Counted from the first letter of the stretch, positions 8,662 to 18,923 are shown. The stretch is DNA of 64,000 nt from JAVBKV01 sp031553885 (GCA_031553885.1 JAVBKV010000019.1:39744-103743); one strand, 5' to 3'. Made by a program: numbers and translations. The notes: generated by a model from the sequence alone, not told the origin.

Positions 8662-10673
8662 CTGATCCGGGAATGATACATGGTCACCAGTTTTTCCACA
8701 AACACCGCCTTGATATCCGAAATGTTTTTGAACGTCAATGGAGCATTGTTCAGCAGACCCTCGGCTATTTGGGTGCTGATAATCTTGTCCACCAGTTGCT
8801 GGAGAGAGTCTTCCGTATAATCTTTCAAACTCCGCGAAGCTGCTTCCACGGCATCCGCCATCATCAGGATAGCGGTTTCTTTCGAATACGGATTGGGACC
8901 GGGATATGTAAAAGCCGCTTCATTGACAGGTAGATCCGGAAACTTATTCCGGAAAGAATTATAAAAATATTTCGTTTTCCCTTTTCCGTGATGGGTCCTG
9001 ATAAAATCGGAAATTATTTCCGGAAGGTTGTTTTTTCCCGCAATCTTAACCCCTTCCGAAACGTGGTTGATAATGATACGGGCACTTTGCTCAAAGGTCA
9101 AACGGTCATGCGGATTATTATTCCCGGCCTGATTCTCGGTAAAAAATGCCGGATTAACCATTTTTCCAATGTCGTGATACAAGGCACCGGTTCTTACCAA
9201 CTGGGGATTTGCCTCAATCTTAGATGCCGCTGCCGTTCCGAGTACCGACACCTGCAACGCATGCTGAAAGGATCCCGGGCAAGTCTCGGAAAACTCCCTT
9301 AATACAGGAGAATTGATATCCGAAAGTTCAACCAATGTCACATTGGAAATGTATCCGAATACCTTTTCTATCATGTAGATAAAGGAATAGGTAAACATCA
9401 GGAAGATAAAATTAATTCCGAAATACATAAACATTTTCCAATTGGCTTTGGTTAAATCGCCCTCCTGAAAAAAGATCAACCCTACATACACCAGGAAGTA
9501 GGTCATTAAAATGTAAAACGAACATTTGATTAATTGGGAGCGCTGGGTCAAGTCTTTCAAAATAAAAGTTACTGCCAGGCAGGTGAAAAACTGCAATAAA
9601 AGAAATTCAAAGGGGAACGGAACCATTAACGAACAAATCAACACCGTGATATTGTGGGACATCTGTGCCGTCCGGGAATCGAAGAATGTACGAACCACAA
9701 TCGGAATAATCGCAAAGGGAATGATATAAACATTGAAAAGACTGAAATTAACACAGATTTCAGTCAGCAGGATAAATACTCCCATCAGGCTCAATAAAAA
9801 AGTCACATGTTTTTTCCGTCCGTAAATATTTTTCCGGAAATAATACAAATACAGGAAAAAACAAACCATCAATCCTCCGACCAGGATAAAGATTCCGGAA
9901 AGCAACCCACCCTGACGGGTAACGGTTCCCGAGCGTTTTTCATAAATCTGCTTAAGCGAGTTCAAGATATTGTAAGTCTTTCCATCGATTATTTCTCCCC
10001 TGTCCACAATTTTTTCCCCTCCCTGTACCATACCGCTTGACGGGGATATTTTTTGCAAATAATCCTGTTTAACCTTTTCTGAGGTTTCTTTATCGTATTT
10101 CAGGTTTTCCAACAGATACAAATTCAGATTCTGTGATTTCAGAATTTCGACATTTAGATAAGGGGGACAATTATCCAACAGATACGAATAGGCCGATTTA
10201 ACCGTAAAAACATCATTGGAAGAGCAAGGTGTCGCCACCCCGTCCTCCACTACCAGAAAAGTACGGAATCGATTCTCACGAAGAAAGTTATAATCGTTAA
10301 CCGGTACAATTCCATCATTATAGATCTTTTGCAACGTCCGGGTTACGTATTGCATATAAGCCGGTGACTGGGAAAAGTGAGTATGTTCCCTGAAATCGTT
10401 CTGAAACCGGTCAATCTGCTTCGAAGCGATCACATCATTCAACTGAAAATAGGGATTAAAATTCCTGGCAATACTGTCCTGCTCTCTCTTCAGTTCGTCT
10501 GAGGTTTTATGGATAGGAAAATCGAAAGGAGCAGTCAGTAATCCGTATTGCCAGGGCTTTCCCTCTGTAAAGGAATACCTGAATTTTCCTTCCCGTGGAA
10601 AAATCGATACAATCAATAAAACCACCAGGATAAAATAGACATATACCGGGATTGAAAGCGCTTTCTTTTTCAT
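8631..10673 (-). CDS. pgpH: PgpH-type HD-domain c-di-AMP phosphodiesterase
   Basis: Multi-pass membrane protein with a cytoplasmic HD phosphodiesterase domain. The 680 residues contain an N-terminal helix, an extracytoplasmic 7TMR-HDED region (residues of about 40-270), about seven hydrophobic helices (residues of about 275-450) and the HD domain, with HALQVSVLGTAAA, the metal pair in ALYHDIGKM, NNPHDRLTFEQSA, and THHGKGKTKYFY. PgpH homologues degrade cyclic di-AMP; that activity is assigned by family. Convergent with the phosphatase gene (31-base overlap) and divergent from gltX, 83 bases away. Confidence 0.88.
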   Translation of the reverse strand: MKKKALSIPVYVYFILVVLLIVSIFPREGKFRYSFTEGKPWQYGLLTAPFDFPIHKTSDELKREQDSIARNFNPYFQLNDVIASKQIDRFQNDFREHTHFSQSPAYMQYVTRTLQKIYNDGIVPVNDYNFLRENRFRTFLVVEDGVATPCSSNDVFTVKSAYSYLLDNCPPYLNVEILKSQNLNLYLLENLKYDKETSEKVKQDYLQKISPSSGMVQGGEKIVDRGEIIDGKTYNILNSLKQIYEKRSGTVTRQGGLLSGIFILVGGLMVCFFLYLYYFRKNIYGRKKHVTFLLSLMGVFILLTEICVNFSLFNVYIIPFAIIPIVVRTFFDSRTAQMSHNITVLICSLMVPFPFEFLLLQFFTCLAVTFILKDLTQRSQLIKCSFYILMTYFLVYVGLIFFQEGDLTKANWKMFMYFGINFIFLMFTYSFIYMIEKVFGYISNVTLVELSDINSPVLREFSETCPGSFQHALQVSVLGTAAASKIEANPQLVRTGALYHDIGKMVNPAFFTENQAGNNNPHDRLTFEQSARIIINHVSEGVKIAGKNNLPEIISDFIRTHHGKGKTKYFYNSFRNKFPDLPVNEAAFTYPGPNPYSKETAILMMADAVEAASRSLKDYTEDSLQQLVDKIISTQIAEGLLNNAPLTFKNISDIKAVFVEKLVTMYHSRISYPELETPSK

Positions 10674-10722
10674 ACAAGTACGGAATTTTGCCGAAAAGTA
10701 GTAAAAAAAAGATAAATATACG

Positions 10723-10730
10723 TATTTTTG
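10723..10730 (+). promoter_or_regulatory. -7 box upstream of gltX
   Basis: TATTTTTG matches TAnnTTTG and lies 26 bases before the gltX ATG. No clear TTTG lies at the expected upstream spacing. Confidence 0.45.
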
Positions 10731-10756
10731 CGGAAATTTTACCGTTACAATCAGTT

Positions 10757-12274
10757 ATGTCAGAAAGAAAAGTCAGAGTCAGGTTTGCTCCCAGTCCTAC
10801 CGGCCCCCTGCATATCGGGGGTGTCAGAACCGCTTTATACAATTATCTTTTTGCCCAAAAACACGGAGGAGACTTCATTCTTCGTATCGAAGATACAGAT
10901 TCCCAACGGTTTGTTCCGGGCGCAGAAGAGTATATCATCGAGTCGTTCAACTGGCTGGGTATTCAATTCGATGAGGGGACGCACAAAGGAGGCCCTCACG
11001 CTCCTTATCGCCAGTCGGAAAGAAAAGTAATCTACCGGCAATATGTGGACGAACTGCTTGTCAAAGGATTGGCTTATATTGCTTTCGACACTCCGGAGCA
11101 ACTGGAAGCCAGGCGGACTGAAATTCCTAACTTTCAATACGATGCATCGACCCGTATGTTGATGACTAACTCCCTGGTATTGTCGAAGGAGGAAACACAA
11201 AGCCTGATCGATGCCGGACAGCAATACGTGGTACGTATCAAAATCGAACCCGACCAACAGGTAGTGGTCAACGACCTGATCCGGGGTGAGGTAACGGTCA
11301 ATTCATCTACACTGGACGATAAAGTACTCTATAAATCAGCCGACGGATTACCCACTTACCATTTGGCCAACATCGTCGACGACCACCTGATGGAAATCTC
11401 GCATGTAATCCGGGGTGAAGAATGGTTGCCCTCGGCACCTTTGCATGTCTTGCTGTACTGCTATTTCGGCTGGGAAGACACCATGCCCTCTTTTGCCCAC
11501 CTGCCCCTGCTACTTAAACCCGAAGGAAACGGGAAACTCAGCAAACGCGATGGCGACCGGCTGGGATTTCCGGTTTTTCCCCTGGAATGGAAAGATCCCA
11601 AAACCGGAGAATCTTCTTCCGGATACCGGGAAACAGGTTATCTGCCGGAAGCAGTCTGTAATTTCCTGGCTTTGCTGGGCTGGAATCCAGGTGACGACAG
11701 GGAAGTGCTTTCCATGGAAGACCTGATTACCTGCTTTTCTCTGGAGCGCTGCAGTAAAAGCGGGGCCAAATTCGACTACAAAAAGGGAGAATGGTTCAAT
11801 CATCAATACATTCAACTGAAATCCGACGAAGCTGTCGCCTCCCTGTTCCTCCCGATCTTAGAAAAGAAACAGGTTAGCGCTCCTTTCAACACAATCGTTA
11901 AAATTGTCGGACTGGTGAAAGAAAGAGTCAATTTTGTCAAAGAATTATGGGATCAATCTTTTTTCTTTTTTACAGCTCCGTCAACCTACGATGAAAAAAC
12001 CGTCCAAAAGCGCTGGAAAGAAGATTCGGCATCCCAACTGAAGGAACTTATTCTGGTACTGAACGAAATCGACAACTTTTCGGCTCATGCCACAGAAGAT
12101 ATTGTGAAATCCTGGATCGAAAGCAAGCAATACCATCTCGGAAACATGATGAATGCTTTCCGTCTGGCATTAGTAGGAGAATCTAAAGGACCTCATATTT
12201 TCGATATTACGGAAATATTGGGAAAAGAAGAAGTAATCGCTCGTTTAGAAAAAGCTATTCAAACACTGGGTTAA
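10757..12274 (+). CDS. gltX: Glutamyl-tRNA synthetase
   Basis: Class I aminoacyl-tRNA synthetase that charges tRNA with glutamate. Starting at the ATG at 10757 gives 505 residues, normal for the family; an upstream in-frame start at 10652 would add 35 residues overlapping pgpH and its promoter. The N-terminal block RVRFAPSPTGPLHIGGVRTA carries the HIGH-type motif, and KLSKRDG is the KMSKS loop near residue 262. The C-terminal anticodon-binding helical region is complete. waaA starts three bases after its stop, so the two are probably co-transcribed. Confidence 0.97.
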   Translation: MSERKVRVRFAPSPTGPLHIGGVRTALYNYLFAQKHGGDFILRIEDTDSQRFVPGAEEYIIESFNWLGIQFDEGTHKGGPHAPYRQSERKVIYRQYVDELLVKGLAYIAFDTPEQLEARRTEIPNFQYDASTRMLMTNSLVLSKEETQSLIDAGQQYVVRIKIEPDQQVVVNDLIRGEVTVNSSTLDDKVLYKSADGLPTYHLANIVDDHLMEISHVIRGEEWLPSAPLHVLLYCYFGWEDTMPSFAHLPLLLKPEGNGKLSKRDGDRLGFPVFPLEWKDPKTGESSSGYRETGYLPEAVCNFLALLGWNPGDDREVLSMEDLITCFSLERCSKSGAKFDYKKGEWFNHQYIQLKSDEAVASLFLPILEKKQVSAPFNTIVKIVGLVKERVNFVKELWDQSFFFFTAPSTYDEKTVQKRWKEDSASQLKELILVLNEIDNFSAHATEDIVKSWIESKQYHLGNMMNAFRLALVGESKGPHIFDITEILGKEEVIARLEKAIQTLG

Positions 12275-12277
12275 TAC

Positions 12278-13534
12278 ATGTACAGCATCGGTATCGCACT
12301 TTATGCTTTTGTCGCCCGACTTATCGCTCCTTTTCACAAGAAAGCACGGTTAATGACCCGGGGACAAAAACAAACATTCGACATCCTCCGACAGAAAATC
12401 GAACCGGGAGCCTCTTATATCTGGTTCCATGCAGCCTCGTTAGGCGAGTTCGAACAAGGTCGTCCCTTGATGGAAAGAATCCGGAAAGAACATCCTGAAT
12501 ACAAAATCCTGCTAACCTTTTTTTCTCCTTCCGGATATGAAGTACGGAAAAACTATGAAGGTGCGGATATCATTTGTTACCTGCCCTTTGATTTCTTTCG
12601 TAATGCGACCCGCTTCCTGGAACTGGCAAAACCGTCCATCGCCATATTCATCAAATACGAATTCTGGATGAATTACCTGGATGGATTGAAAAAACGAGAG
12701 ATCCCGACTTACATCATTTCTGCCATTTTCCGTCCCAACCAGATATTCTTCCGCTGGTATGGAAAAAACTACCGGAATGTATTACGGGACTTCAACTGGT
12801 TTTTCGTACAAGACCGGAATTCACTGGAAATTCTGAAAAAATACGACATCCACAACGTAACGATCTCAGGGGATACCCGTTTCGACCGGGTAAACGAAAT
12901 TTACCTGCAACGAAAAGCGTTGCCTCTTGTCGAACAATTTTTACAGGCAGGAAAGGAAAATGAAAAACACGCGCTGATAGCAGGCAGTTCCTGGGGAAAA
13001 GACGAAGAAATGCTCATCCCTTACTTCAATGAGCATCCGGAAATCAAACTGATCATTGCTCCGCATGAAATTCATGAAAGTCATATCTCAGAGATTATCT
13101 CCCGGCTGAAACGTCCTTGTGTGAGGTATTCTCAGGCCACAGAAGGAGAGATCGCCCGGGCCGACTGCCTGATTATCGATTGCTTCGGATTATTGTCTTC
13201 CATCTACCGTTACGGCATCATCGCTTACATTGGCGGAGGATTCGGGGTCGGAATTCACAATACCCTGGAAGCTGCCGTATATGGCATTCCTGTTGTTTTC
13301 GGTCCCAATTACAAACGGTTTAAAGAAGCCCGTGACCTGATTCAATGCGGGGGAGCGTTCTCCGTTCAGGACGAAGAAGCATTCAATTCCCGTATGAATG
13401 AGCTATTGACTTATCCCGAAGTGTTGGAACTTTCCGGAAAGCAGGCGGGAAATTATGTCAATCAAAGCATAGGAGCCACCGATATCATTCTGACTGAGAT
13501 TGATCCTCTTCTCCGTACCAGCTTGAATACATAA
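12278..13534 (+). CDS. waaA: 3-deoxy-D-manno-octulosonate (Kdo) transferase
   Basis: Inner-membrane glycosyltransferase that adds Kdo from CMP-Kdo to lipid A precursors. The 418-residue protein has an N-terminal anchor, the acceptor-site motif ASLGEFEQGRPL near residue 50 with its catalytic glutamate, and the C-terminal nucleotide-binding block IAYIGGGFGVGIHNTLEAAV near residues 310-330, then VVFGPNYKRFKEA. Length is usual. The 3' end overlaps the convergent carbonic anhydrase gene by 50 bases. Confidence 0.95.
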   Translation: MYSIGIALYAFVARLIAPFHKKARLMTRGQKQTFDILRQKIEPGASYIWFHAASLGEFEQGRPLMERIRKEHPEYKILLTFFSPSGYEVRKNYEGADIICYLPFDFFRNATRFLELAKPSIAIFIKYEFWMNYLDGLKKREIPTYIISAIFRPNQIFFRWYGKNYRNVLRDFNWFFVQDRNSLEILKKYDIHNVTISGDTRFDRVNEIYLQRKALPLVEQFLQAGKENEKHALIAGSSWGKDEEMLIPYFNEHPEIKLIIAPHEIHESHISEIISRLKRPCVRYSQATEGEIARADCLIIDCFGLLSSIYRYGIIAYIGGGFGVGIHNTLEAAVYGIPVVFGPNYKRFKEARDLIQCGGAFSVQDEEAFNSRMNELLTYPEVLELSGKQAGNYVNQSIGATDIILTEIDPLLRTSLNT

Positions 13535-14021
13535 GATAGTTCCGGGCGATTTTCTGGTTAATCTCCTTGGATTGTTCGGGATCCACTTTTTTGACAAACT
13601 TAGCCGGTACTCCTGCATAAATACTGCCGGGTTCGACCAGTGTACCACTTAGCACCACCGATCCGGCAGCGATAAGAGCTCCCTCTCCGATCACGGCATG
13701 ATCCAGCACTACAGCGCCCATCCCGATCAATGCACCGTTCTCTATTCTTGCTCCATGAATGGTTACATTGTGACCGATGGATACATCATCTCCAATCTCC
13801 GTCACCGATTTTTGATAGAGTGTATGAATAACGGTTCCGTCCTGTATGTTGACCCGATTTCCGATCCGAATGGAATTGACATCTCCTCTCAGCACCGTAT
13901 TGTACCAGATGCTGCAATCATCACCCATGATCACATCCCCGATGATCGTTGCATTTTCTGCCAGAAAAACGTTAGCTCCGATTTGGGGTGTAAAGCCCCG
14001 GAGCGATTTTATTAATGCCAT
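13485..14021 (-). CDS. Gamma-class carbonic anhydrase family protein
   Basis: Left-handed beta-helix protein of 178 residues built from hexapeptide repeats. Three histidines in the positions that hold zinc in gamma-carbonic anhydrases are visible: one in GTVIHTL and two in IGHNVTIHG; RGDV near residue 45 is also conserved. Many relatives (YrdA, PaaY) lack proven anhydrase activity, so the reaction is inferred. The 3' end overlaps waaA by 50 bases in convergent orientation. A TACCTTTA -7-like box lies at 14045-14052 on the minus strand. Confidence 0.87.
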   Translation of the reverse strand: MALIKSLRGFTPQIGANVFLAENATIIGDVIMGDDCSIWYNTVLRGDVNSIRIGNRVNIQDGTVIHTLYQKSVTEIGDDVSIGHNVTIHGARIENGALIGMGAVVLDHAVIGEGALIAAGSVVLSGTLVEPGSIYAGVPAKFVKKVDPEQSKEINQKIARNYLMYSSWYGEEDQSQSE

Positions 14022-14093
14022 GATATTTTTTTTGAATCCAAGTGTAAAGGTATATCTTTTTTATCAAAATACCTTGTAATAGACAACTGGAGA

Positions 14094-15257
14094 TTAGGTT
14101 TGGCTCGTGACTTTGGTGGAACATTCTGATTTTGTTATAAGATTCTTCCCTATTTTTTGAAAGGGTATTTCCATAATATGGTATGTTAATGTTGATATAA
14201 CGGCAGTAATAGCAACAGCAATTAAAAACCGGATAACATAGTTTAGATAGTCGTTTGTAACATAATCGACAAATCCCCACCTGGATAACCAATAAAACAC
14301 AGCAAAATGTACGAGATACATACTGTAACTGATTTTTCCGATATAAATAGTAAGCGGATTGATAAAGATTTTTGATTTATAGGTACTGATAGCTATTGCT
14401 AAAGCCAGGAATCCAATCCCAAAAAGGATATGCATTGAAAGCACAACACGCTGATCCATAGACAGATCTACCAGTATACAAATGGCTAATACCAATATAT
14501 ATTTTCCGGATATACGATACAGGTTATCTTTCTCTACAACTATAAAATACATGATAATTCCTAAAACAAAAACAGGAAGCTGGCTGGGCAGATAAAAATA
14601 GGAGTAAGCGTCCCATAAATAATCAGGGCCTATGGTAACAAATTTCATAAGAATACGAAGTAAAAATTTGATAATCAGAGTAGTTATGAGAAAAATAAAA
14701 GCTTGATTTATACGCTTTATTTTTAAAAACAGCAGGGGTAATATTGCATAAAACATCATTTCAACCCCTATCGACCAACCACCAGGTACTATACTATTAA
14801 TCCAATATGGATTAAAACCATGTACAAAAAAGACATTTGAAAGAATATGACTTATCGAGATCCGGGTAGCATCTCCCAGCCAGTATCTTTCCCCGAAACC
14901 ATCTTGCCACAAATAATAAACAATAGCCAGGTAATACATGGGAGCTATTCTGAAAAAACGCCTGATAGCAAAGTTTTTGATGGGATTTTTTTCTTTTGAA
15001 GAACGTTTTTTCATCGATAGAAACAATGTAAAGGCACTTAGAAGATAGAATAACTGCACTCCATATAATCCACTATGAATTATATTTCCCAAAGAGGGAT
15101 TAAGCGGCTCATGAATGGTTCCAAGTTGCACTGTATGAGCCATTACTACCCCCAACACAGCAATTCCTCTTAAAGCATCTATATAATCAAAATGATTGTT
15201 GCTTTCTTTTGTTGTACGAAAAAAATATTCTTGTGGTTGGTGCTTTGTCTGTTGCAT
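14094..15257 (-). CDS. Acyltransferase-3 family membrane protein (OafA-like)
   Basis: Integral membrane acyltransferase of 387 residues with about ten hydrophobic helices. Family motifs are YIDALRGIAVLGVVMAHTVQ near residues 25-44, with the catalytic His, and RRFFRIAPMYYLA near residue 100. Such enzymes O-acetylate surface polysaccharides or lipids; the acceptor is unknown. The gene is AT-richer than the housekeeping genes beside it. It is the last gene of a minus-strand run after the TonB receptor, but a strong hairpin separates them, so it may be expressed separately. Confidence 0.88.
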   Translation of the reverse strand: MQQTKHQPQEYFFRTTKESNNHFDYIDALRGIAVLGVVMAHTVQLGTIHEPLNPSLGNIIHSGLYGVQLFYLLSAFTLFLSMKKRSSKEKNPIKNFAIRRFFRIAPMYYLAIVYYLWQDGFGERYWLGDATRISISHILSNVFFVHGFNPYWINSIVPGGWSIGVEMMFYAILPLLFLKIKRINQAFIFLITTLIIKFLLRILMKFVTIGPDYLWDAYSYFYLPSQLPVFVLGIIMYFIVVEKDNLYRISGKYILVLAICILVDLSMDQRVVLSMHILFGIGFLALAIAISTYKSKIFINPLTIYIGKISYSMYLVHFAVFYWLSRWGFVDYVTNDYLNYVIRFLIAVAITAVISTLTYHIMEIPFQKIGKNLITKSECSTKVTSQT

Positions 15258-15272
15258 TTAACAATGGGATAA

Positions 15273-15331
15273 AGTCCTGTAATAATTAATAAAAAAACAG
15301 TCTGTTTTTACTTTCTAATTATTACAGGACT
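15273..15331 (-). terminator. Long near-perfect palindrome after the TonB receptor gene
   Basis: Bases 15273-15288 and 15316-15331 are perfect 16-base inverse complements, and the interior adds AAAAACAG-T-CTGTTTTT. Together they make a nearly continuous 59-base hairpin between the receptor stop (15395) and the acyltransferase start (15257). Probably a terminator or intercistronic barrier. Confidence 0.6.
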
Positions 15332-15394
15332 CTTCCCAAAGCTCCCGACTAAACGCCAAAAATTAACTTCCTTTAACCATTCAAAAGGAGGGTA

Positions 15395-17995
15395 TCAAAA
15401 AGTTATCTTATAGCTTATATTCGGTAAAATCGTTTTTATTTGTTTCATTTCTACAGCATGACGGTCCTGGTTGTAGTCATGACCTGCATATTCCAGAGCT
15501 CCAGTGGTATTAATAATTTTAAAATCCAATCCATGCGTTACTTTTTTAGCATTAAACCGATAGGCAATAGAAAAATCAACAATCAATTGGGACGGAAGCT
15601 GTTCATTATATCCTTCACTTTTTATAAAAATATCTTGACGCTCATTAGTAAGATCCTCGTCAATAGGAATATACCGGTCACCTCCTTGCCATATTAAACG
15701 GCCATTAATACCTAAACCATGCTGCTTGTTTTTTCCAAATCTCCATTCTTTACCTCCTAACAACTTCAGAAGGAATTGCCTTTTATAACGCGAATCTTCC
15801 CATACTTCTTCTTGTACACGATAGGTTGCATCAAAAACCGAACCGGCCAACATATAATAAAAACCATTAGCAAGATAACGTTCCAATGTAAGGTCAACGC
15901 CATAGTTTTGGCCGGTACCTCGATTCGTTAAATGCGATTCATTAAAAATATTTGAAGCTGATAAAGCATATGAACTCACCGGTATCTGAAATAAATATTG
16001 ATAATAAGGCTCTATTTTCAGGCAACTATTATCAGAAATTTTCCAGGTATACTCCAATGAGAATTCGTGTGCTTTCATAAAATCCAACTCTTGATTTGCT
16101 CCAATAAAATAGGAGGACAGATATTCCATCCGGCTATGAAGTCCATAAGCTAAACCAATTGAGTGCTTTGGGGAAATATTCCATTTCATTCCCATACGAG
16201 GTTCTAATGACCAACTGTTACTTAATGTAAATAACTGATAATTAAACCCAATTGAAGATTTTAGATTTTCAGCAATTGTTAGTAAAGAATTGGAATAAAA
16301 GGAAATATAATTGGCAGAACCGAATCCATTACCTTCCGTTCTATTTTGCTTATTTTCTCCAGAGGCATTATTCCCGTCATAATCATAGAACATTGATTTC
16401 CATGTAAATCCGGATTTATTGGTATGTCTGGCACTAAATTTATGATTAATTGATGTTGTAAAATTAAGATTATATTCCTGATCGCGCAACGTTTTATCTA
16501 TCACCTCAGACGTCTTATTAAACACAGTTTTTCTATTTAGATCACTCCCTTGAAAAATTAAACCCAACGTCGACTTTAGTAAAATTCCGTTTTTAAAAAA
16601 GTAAGAGTGTCCTAAACCTCCTACACTCATATATTGCTTTCCATACTGGATTGAGCTTGAACTAAAATGACTGTCAACCGGAGGTTCTACAGGTTCACTC
16701 TTATCATATAATCCCAACCCCCATACAGAAAAATCACCCATCTGTGAGGTCGGAAAATAAAGTCGAAACGATAAATCCTGAAAAGCAAGATCATCTGTAT
16801 TCAAGGATGGAACATATTTCTTGATCAGATTCAGGCTTGAATTCCGATAATTAAAGAGATAAGATGCTTTTCCTTTATCTTTCAAGGGTCCTTCCGAGGC
16901 CAGGTCAATCCCCATCAGGCTCGCCTGGATCGTATGCTCAAACCGTTGATTATTTCCTTTTCTTAATTTCAGATCAAACACTCCGGACAACGCATTGTTA
17001 TACTCAGCAGGGAAAGCTCCGGTCAGGAAGCCGGAATTTGCCAGCACATTACTGCTTAACGCCGTAAATACTCCACCTCCTCTGGTCGATAAATTAGTAA
17101 AATGATTAGGATTCGGAATTTCAATGTCTTCCAATCTCCATTGCAACATGTGAGGTAAATTTCCATGAACAGATAAGGCATTACTTCCGATTCCTGCAGA
17201 TACTCCGGCAAATGAACCCGCTAAGCGGGCCGGATCGTCAAAACCTCCGGCATAACGACTGGCTTCTTCTACACTAAACATACGGCCTCCGGCCAGTACC
17301 ATCGGATCCAGCGGCTCTTGTTTGTTAACACGAGCCGTCACAACCACTTCTTCCAGGTTATAAATACGTTCCGTCAGAGGAATCTCAAGAAAAATTTCTT
17401 TTGAAGATGTCAGAAGTATTTCTTTGATGATATAACTTTCATAACCCAGCATGGAGCCTTGAAGATCGTAACGGCCAACCGGTAACTTTTTTAAAGAAAA
17501 ACAGCCCGAACTATCGGCTGTTACCGAACGATTGGTTAAGCTGAGAACCTCAACAAGCGCATAGGGAACCGGAAGCCGGGATTCGGCATCAACAACAACG
17601 CCCCGGATGTTTTGCACGGGTGTTTCTTTGGGTTGTTCCGGCAATTCCACAATAATGATATGATTACCATTGATGATGTAACTCCATCCCGAACCTTTCA
17701 GTATAGATCGTAAAACCTCCTCTGTATTTTCACTCCGGGCCGGATAGGTAACATATTTTGTATCATCCAATTTCGATTGATTGTAAACAATAGAAAAGTT
17801 ACTTTGTTGTTCAATCTTTTTGAATGCTTCTCCCAACGTTATTTGATTTTTTTCAGCCTGAACAGGATTTTGTCCCTGTCCGGTCGCGGGTAGTAATAAA
17901 ATCAGAATGATTAATAATACCTGATTAGATCTTCTAAAAACAAACAATTTATTTACCCTTTTTCTTAATCGTATATTTAAAATTGCCAACAGCAT
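15395..17995 (-). CDS. TonB-dependent outer-membrane receptor with N-terminal signalling (STN) domain
   Basis: FecA-like receptor that imports a ligand and signals through the neighbouring FecR and sigma factor. A signal peptide ends near LLLPATGQGQ. It is followed by an STN domain (ITLGEAFKKIEQQSNFSIVY), a carboxypeptidase-regulatory-like domain starting IRGVVVDAESRLPVPYALVE, a plug and a beta-barrel ending in Phe. No SusD partner is present. The ATG at 17995 is chosen because it gives a shorter n-region; a further ATG at 18034 is possible. Both overlap the end of the FecR gene, so the two are translationally coupled. Ligand unknown. Confidence 0.88.
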   Translation of the reverse strand: MLLAILNIRLRKRVNKLFVFRRSNQVLLIILILLLPATGQGQNPVQAEKNQITLGEAFKKIEQQSNFSIVYNQSKLDDTKYVTYPARSENTEEVLRSILKGSGWSYIINGNHIIIVELPEQPKETPVQNIRGVVVDAESRLPVPYALVEVLSLTNRSVTADSSGCFSLKKLPVGRYDLQGSMLGYESYIIKEILLTSSKEIFLEIPLTERIYNLEEVVVTARVNKQEPLDPMVLAGGRMFSVEEASRYAGGFDDPARLAGSFAGVSAGIGSNALSVHGNLPHMLQWRLEDIEIPNPNHFTNLSTRGGGVFTALSSNVLANSGFLTGAFPAEYNNALSGVFDLKLRKGNNQRFEHTIQASLMGIDLASEGPLKDKGKASYLFNYRNSSLNLIKKYVPSLNTDDLAFQDLSFRLYFPTSQMGDFSVWGLGLYDKSEPVEPPVDSHFSSSSIQYGKQYMSVGGLGHSYFFKNGILLKSTLGLIFQGSDLNRKTVFNKTSEVIDKTLRDQEYNLNFTTSINHKFSARHTNKSGFTWKSMFYDYDGNNASGENKQNRTEGNGFGSANYISFYSNSLLTIAENLKSSIGFNYQLFTLSNSWSLEPRMGMKWNISPKHSIGLAYGLHSRMEYLSSYFIGANQELDFMKAHEFSLEYTWKISDNSCLKIEPYYQYLFQIPVSSYALSASNIFNESHLTNRGTGQNYGVDLTLERYLANGFYYMLAGSVFDATYRVQEEVWEDSRYKRQFLLKLLGGKEWRFGKNKQHGLGINGRLIWQGGDRYIPIDEDLTNERQDIFIKSEGYNEQLPSQLIVDFSIAYRFNAKKVTHGLDFKIINTTGALEYAGHDYNQDRHAVEMKQIKTILPNISYKITF

Positions 17996-18923
17996 CCTGC
18001 AATACATCCATGACCCGATCAATCGTTTCGCCATTTGTAAATTTCATAGAATAATTATCATTGAGATTTACATCTTCGTGAATAACGATAGAAACATTAT
18101 AGTAATGTTCTAATTCCTGAATGATTTCTCTCAGACTTTTATTATTGAATACCAGATACCCGCCGTTCCGGACTGAAGCTTTATCTACCTGTACGTTTTT
18201 TATCTCAACACCCGTTTGCTTGTCATAAGTTAATAGTTGTCCGGGAATCAATCTATAATGCAACACGCTATCTTCCTGATGGATACTCACAGCGATACTT
18301 CCTTCTTCCAGTGTCGCGGTTGCATAATTTTCAGATGCATAAGCTTTCACATTAAATTTAGTTCCTAATACTTCAACCGACAACAACTCGGTCTGAACAA
18401 TAAATTTTCTTTCCGGCTCTTTTTTTACAGAAAAATAAGCTTCTCCGTCTAAACGAACAGTCCTACTATCCTTATCAAAATCCTTGGGATATTTAATGGT
18501 CGTACCGGCATTCATCCAAACCTCAGAGCTATCAGGAAGCATCAGAAACTGTTGTTCTCCATAAGGCACATGAATCTCAACCCAGGCAACTTCTTCACTC
18601 CTATAGTTCTTCCAACTCCAATACCCTCCTGCAATAATAAGCAACGGCAAAATGATCGATGCAACCAGTTTAAGAATTTGCTTGTTTCTCCACAAGAATC
18701 GTTTTTTCTCATCAGATAATCCTAACCTTGCTTTTACCCGCGACAACGCCTCATAAGTCTCTTGATTTACGATTTCTTCCTGTTGATTCCATTTTTCTTG
18801 CAATATCCTGTCTTTTTCTTCAAAATCCGTATCCGAAATCAGCCAGTGTTGTACCTCATTTTCCAAATCAGCCGGATACCTGTTTTTATAAAACAGTGAA
18901 ATTATTCGTGCTATATAATTCAT
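17949..18923 (-). CDS. FecR-family anti-sigma factor
   Basis: Single-pass inner-membrane anti-sigma factor that relays the receptor's ligand signal to the ECF sigma factor. An N-terminal cytoplasmic part (residues of about 1-85) is followed by one helix (LKLVASIILPLLIIAGGYW), then the FecR domain with VPYGEQQFLMLPDSSEVWMN, VRLDGEAYFSV and VLGTKFNVKAY, and a C-terminal DUF4974-like domain (LREIIQELEHYYNVSIVI). The ATG at 18923 is preferred over the GTG and TTG just upstream. Its 3' end overlaps the receptor start. Confidence 0.93.
   Translation of the reverse strand: MNYIARIISLFYKNRYPADLENEVQHWLISDTDFEEKDRILQEKWNQQEEIVNQETYEALSRVKARLGLSDEKKRFLWRNKQILKLVASIILPLLIIAGGYWSWKNYRSEEVAWVEIHVPYGEQQFLMLPDSSEVWMNAGTTIKYPKDFDKDSRTVRLDGEAYFSVKKEPERKFIVQTELLSVEVLGTKFNVKAYASENYATATLEEGSIAVSIHQEDSVLHYRLIPGQLLTYDKQTGVEIKNVQVDKASVRNGGYLVFNNKSLREIIQELEHYYNVSIVIHEDVNLNDNYSMKFTNGETIDRVMDVLQDAVGNFKYTIKKKGK

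Noticed and set aside
15395..18034. Receptor gene as part of a SusC/SusD glycan-uptake pair
   Set aside because: No SusD-like lipoprotein follows, and the STN domain with FecI/FecR neighbours fits a signalling TonB receptor instead.
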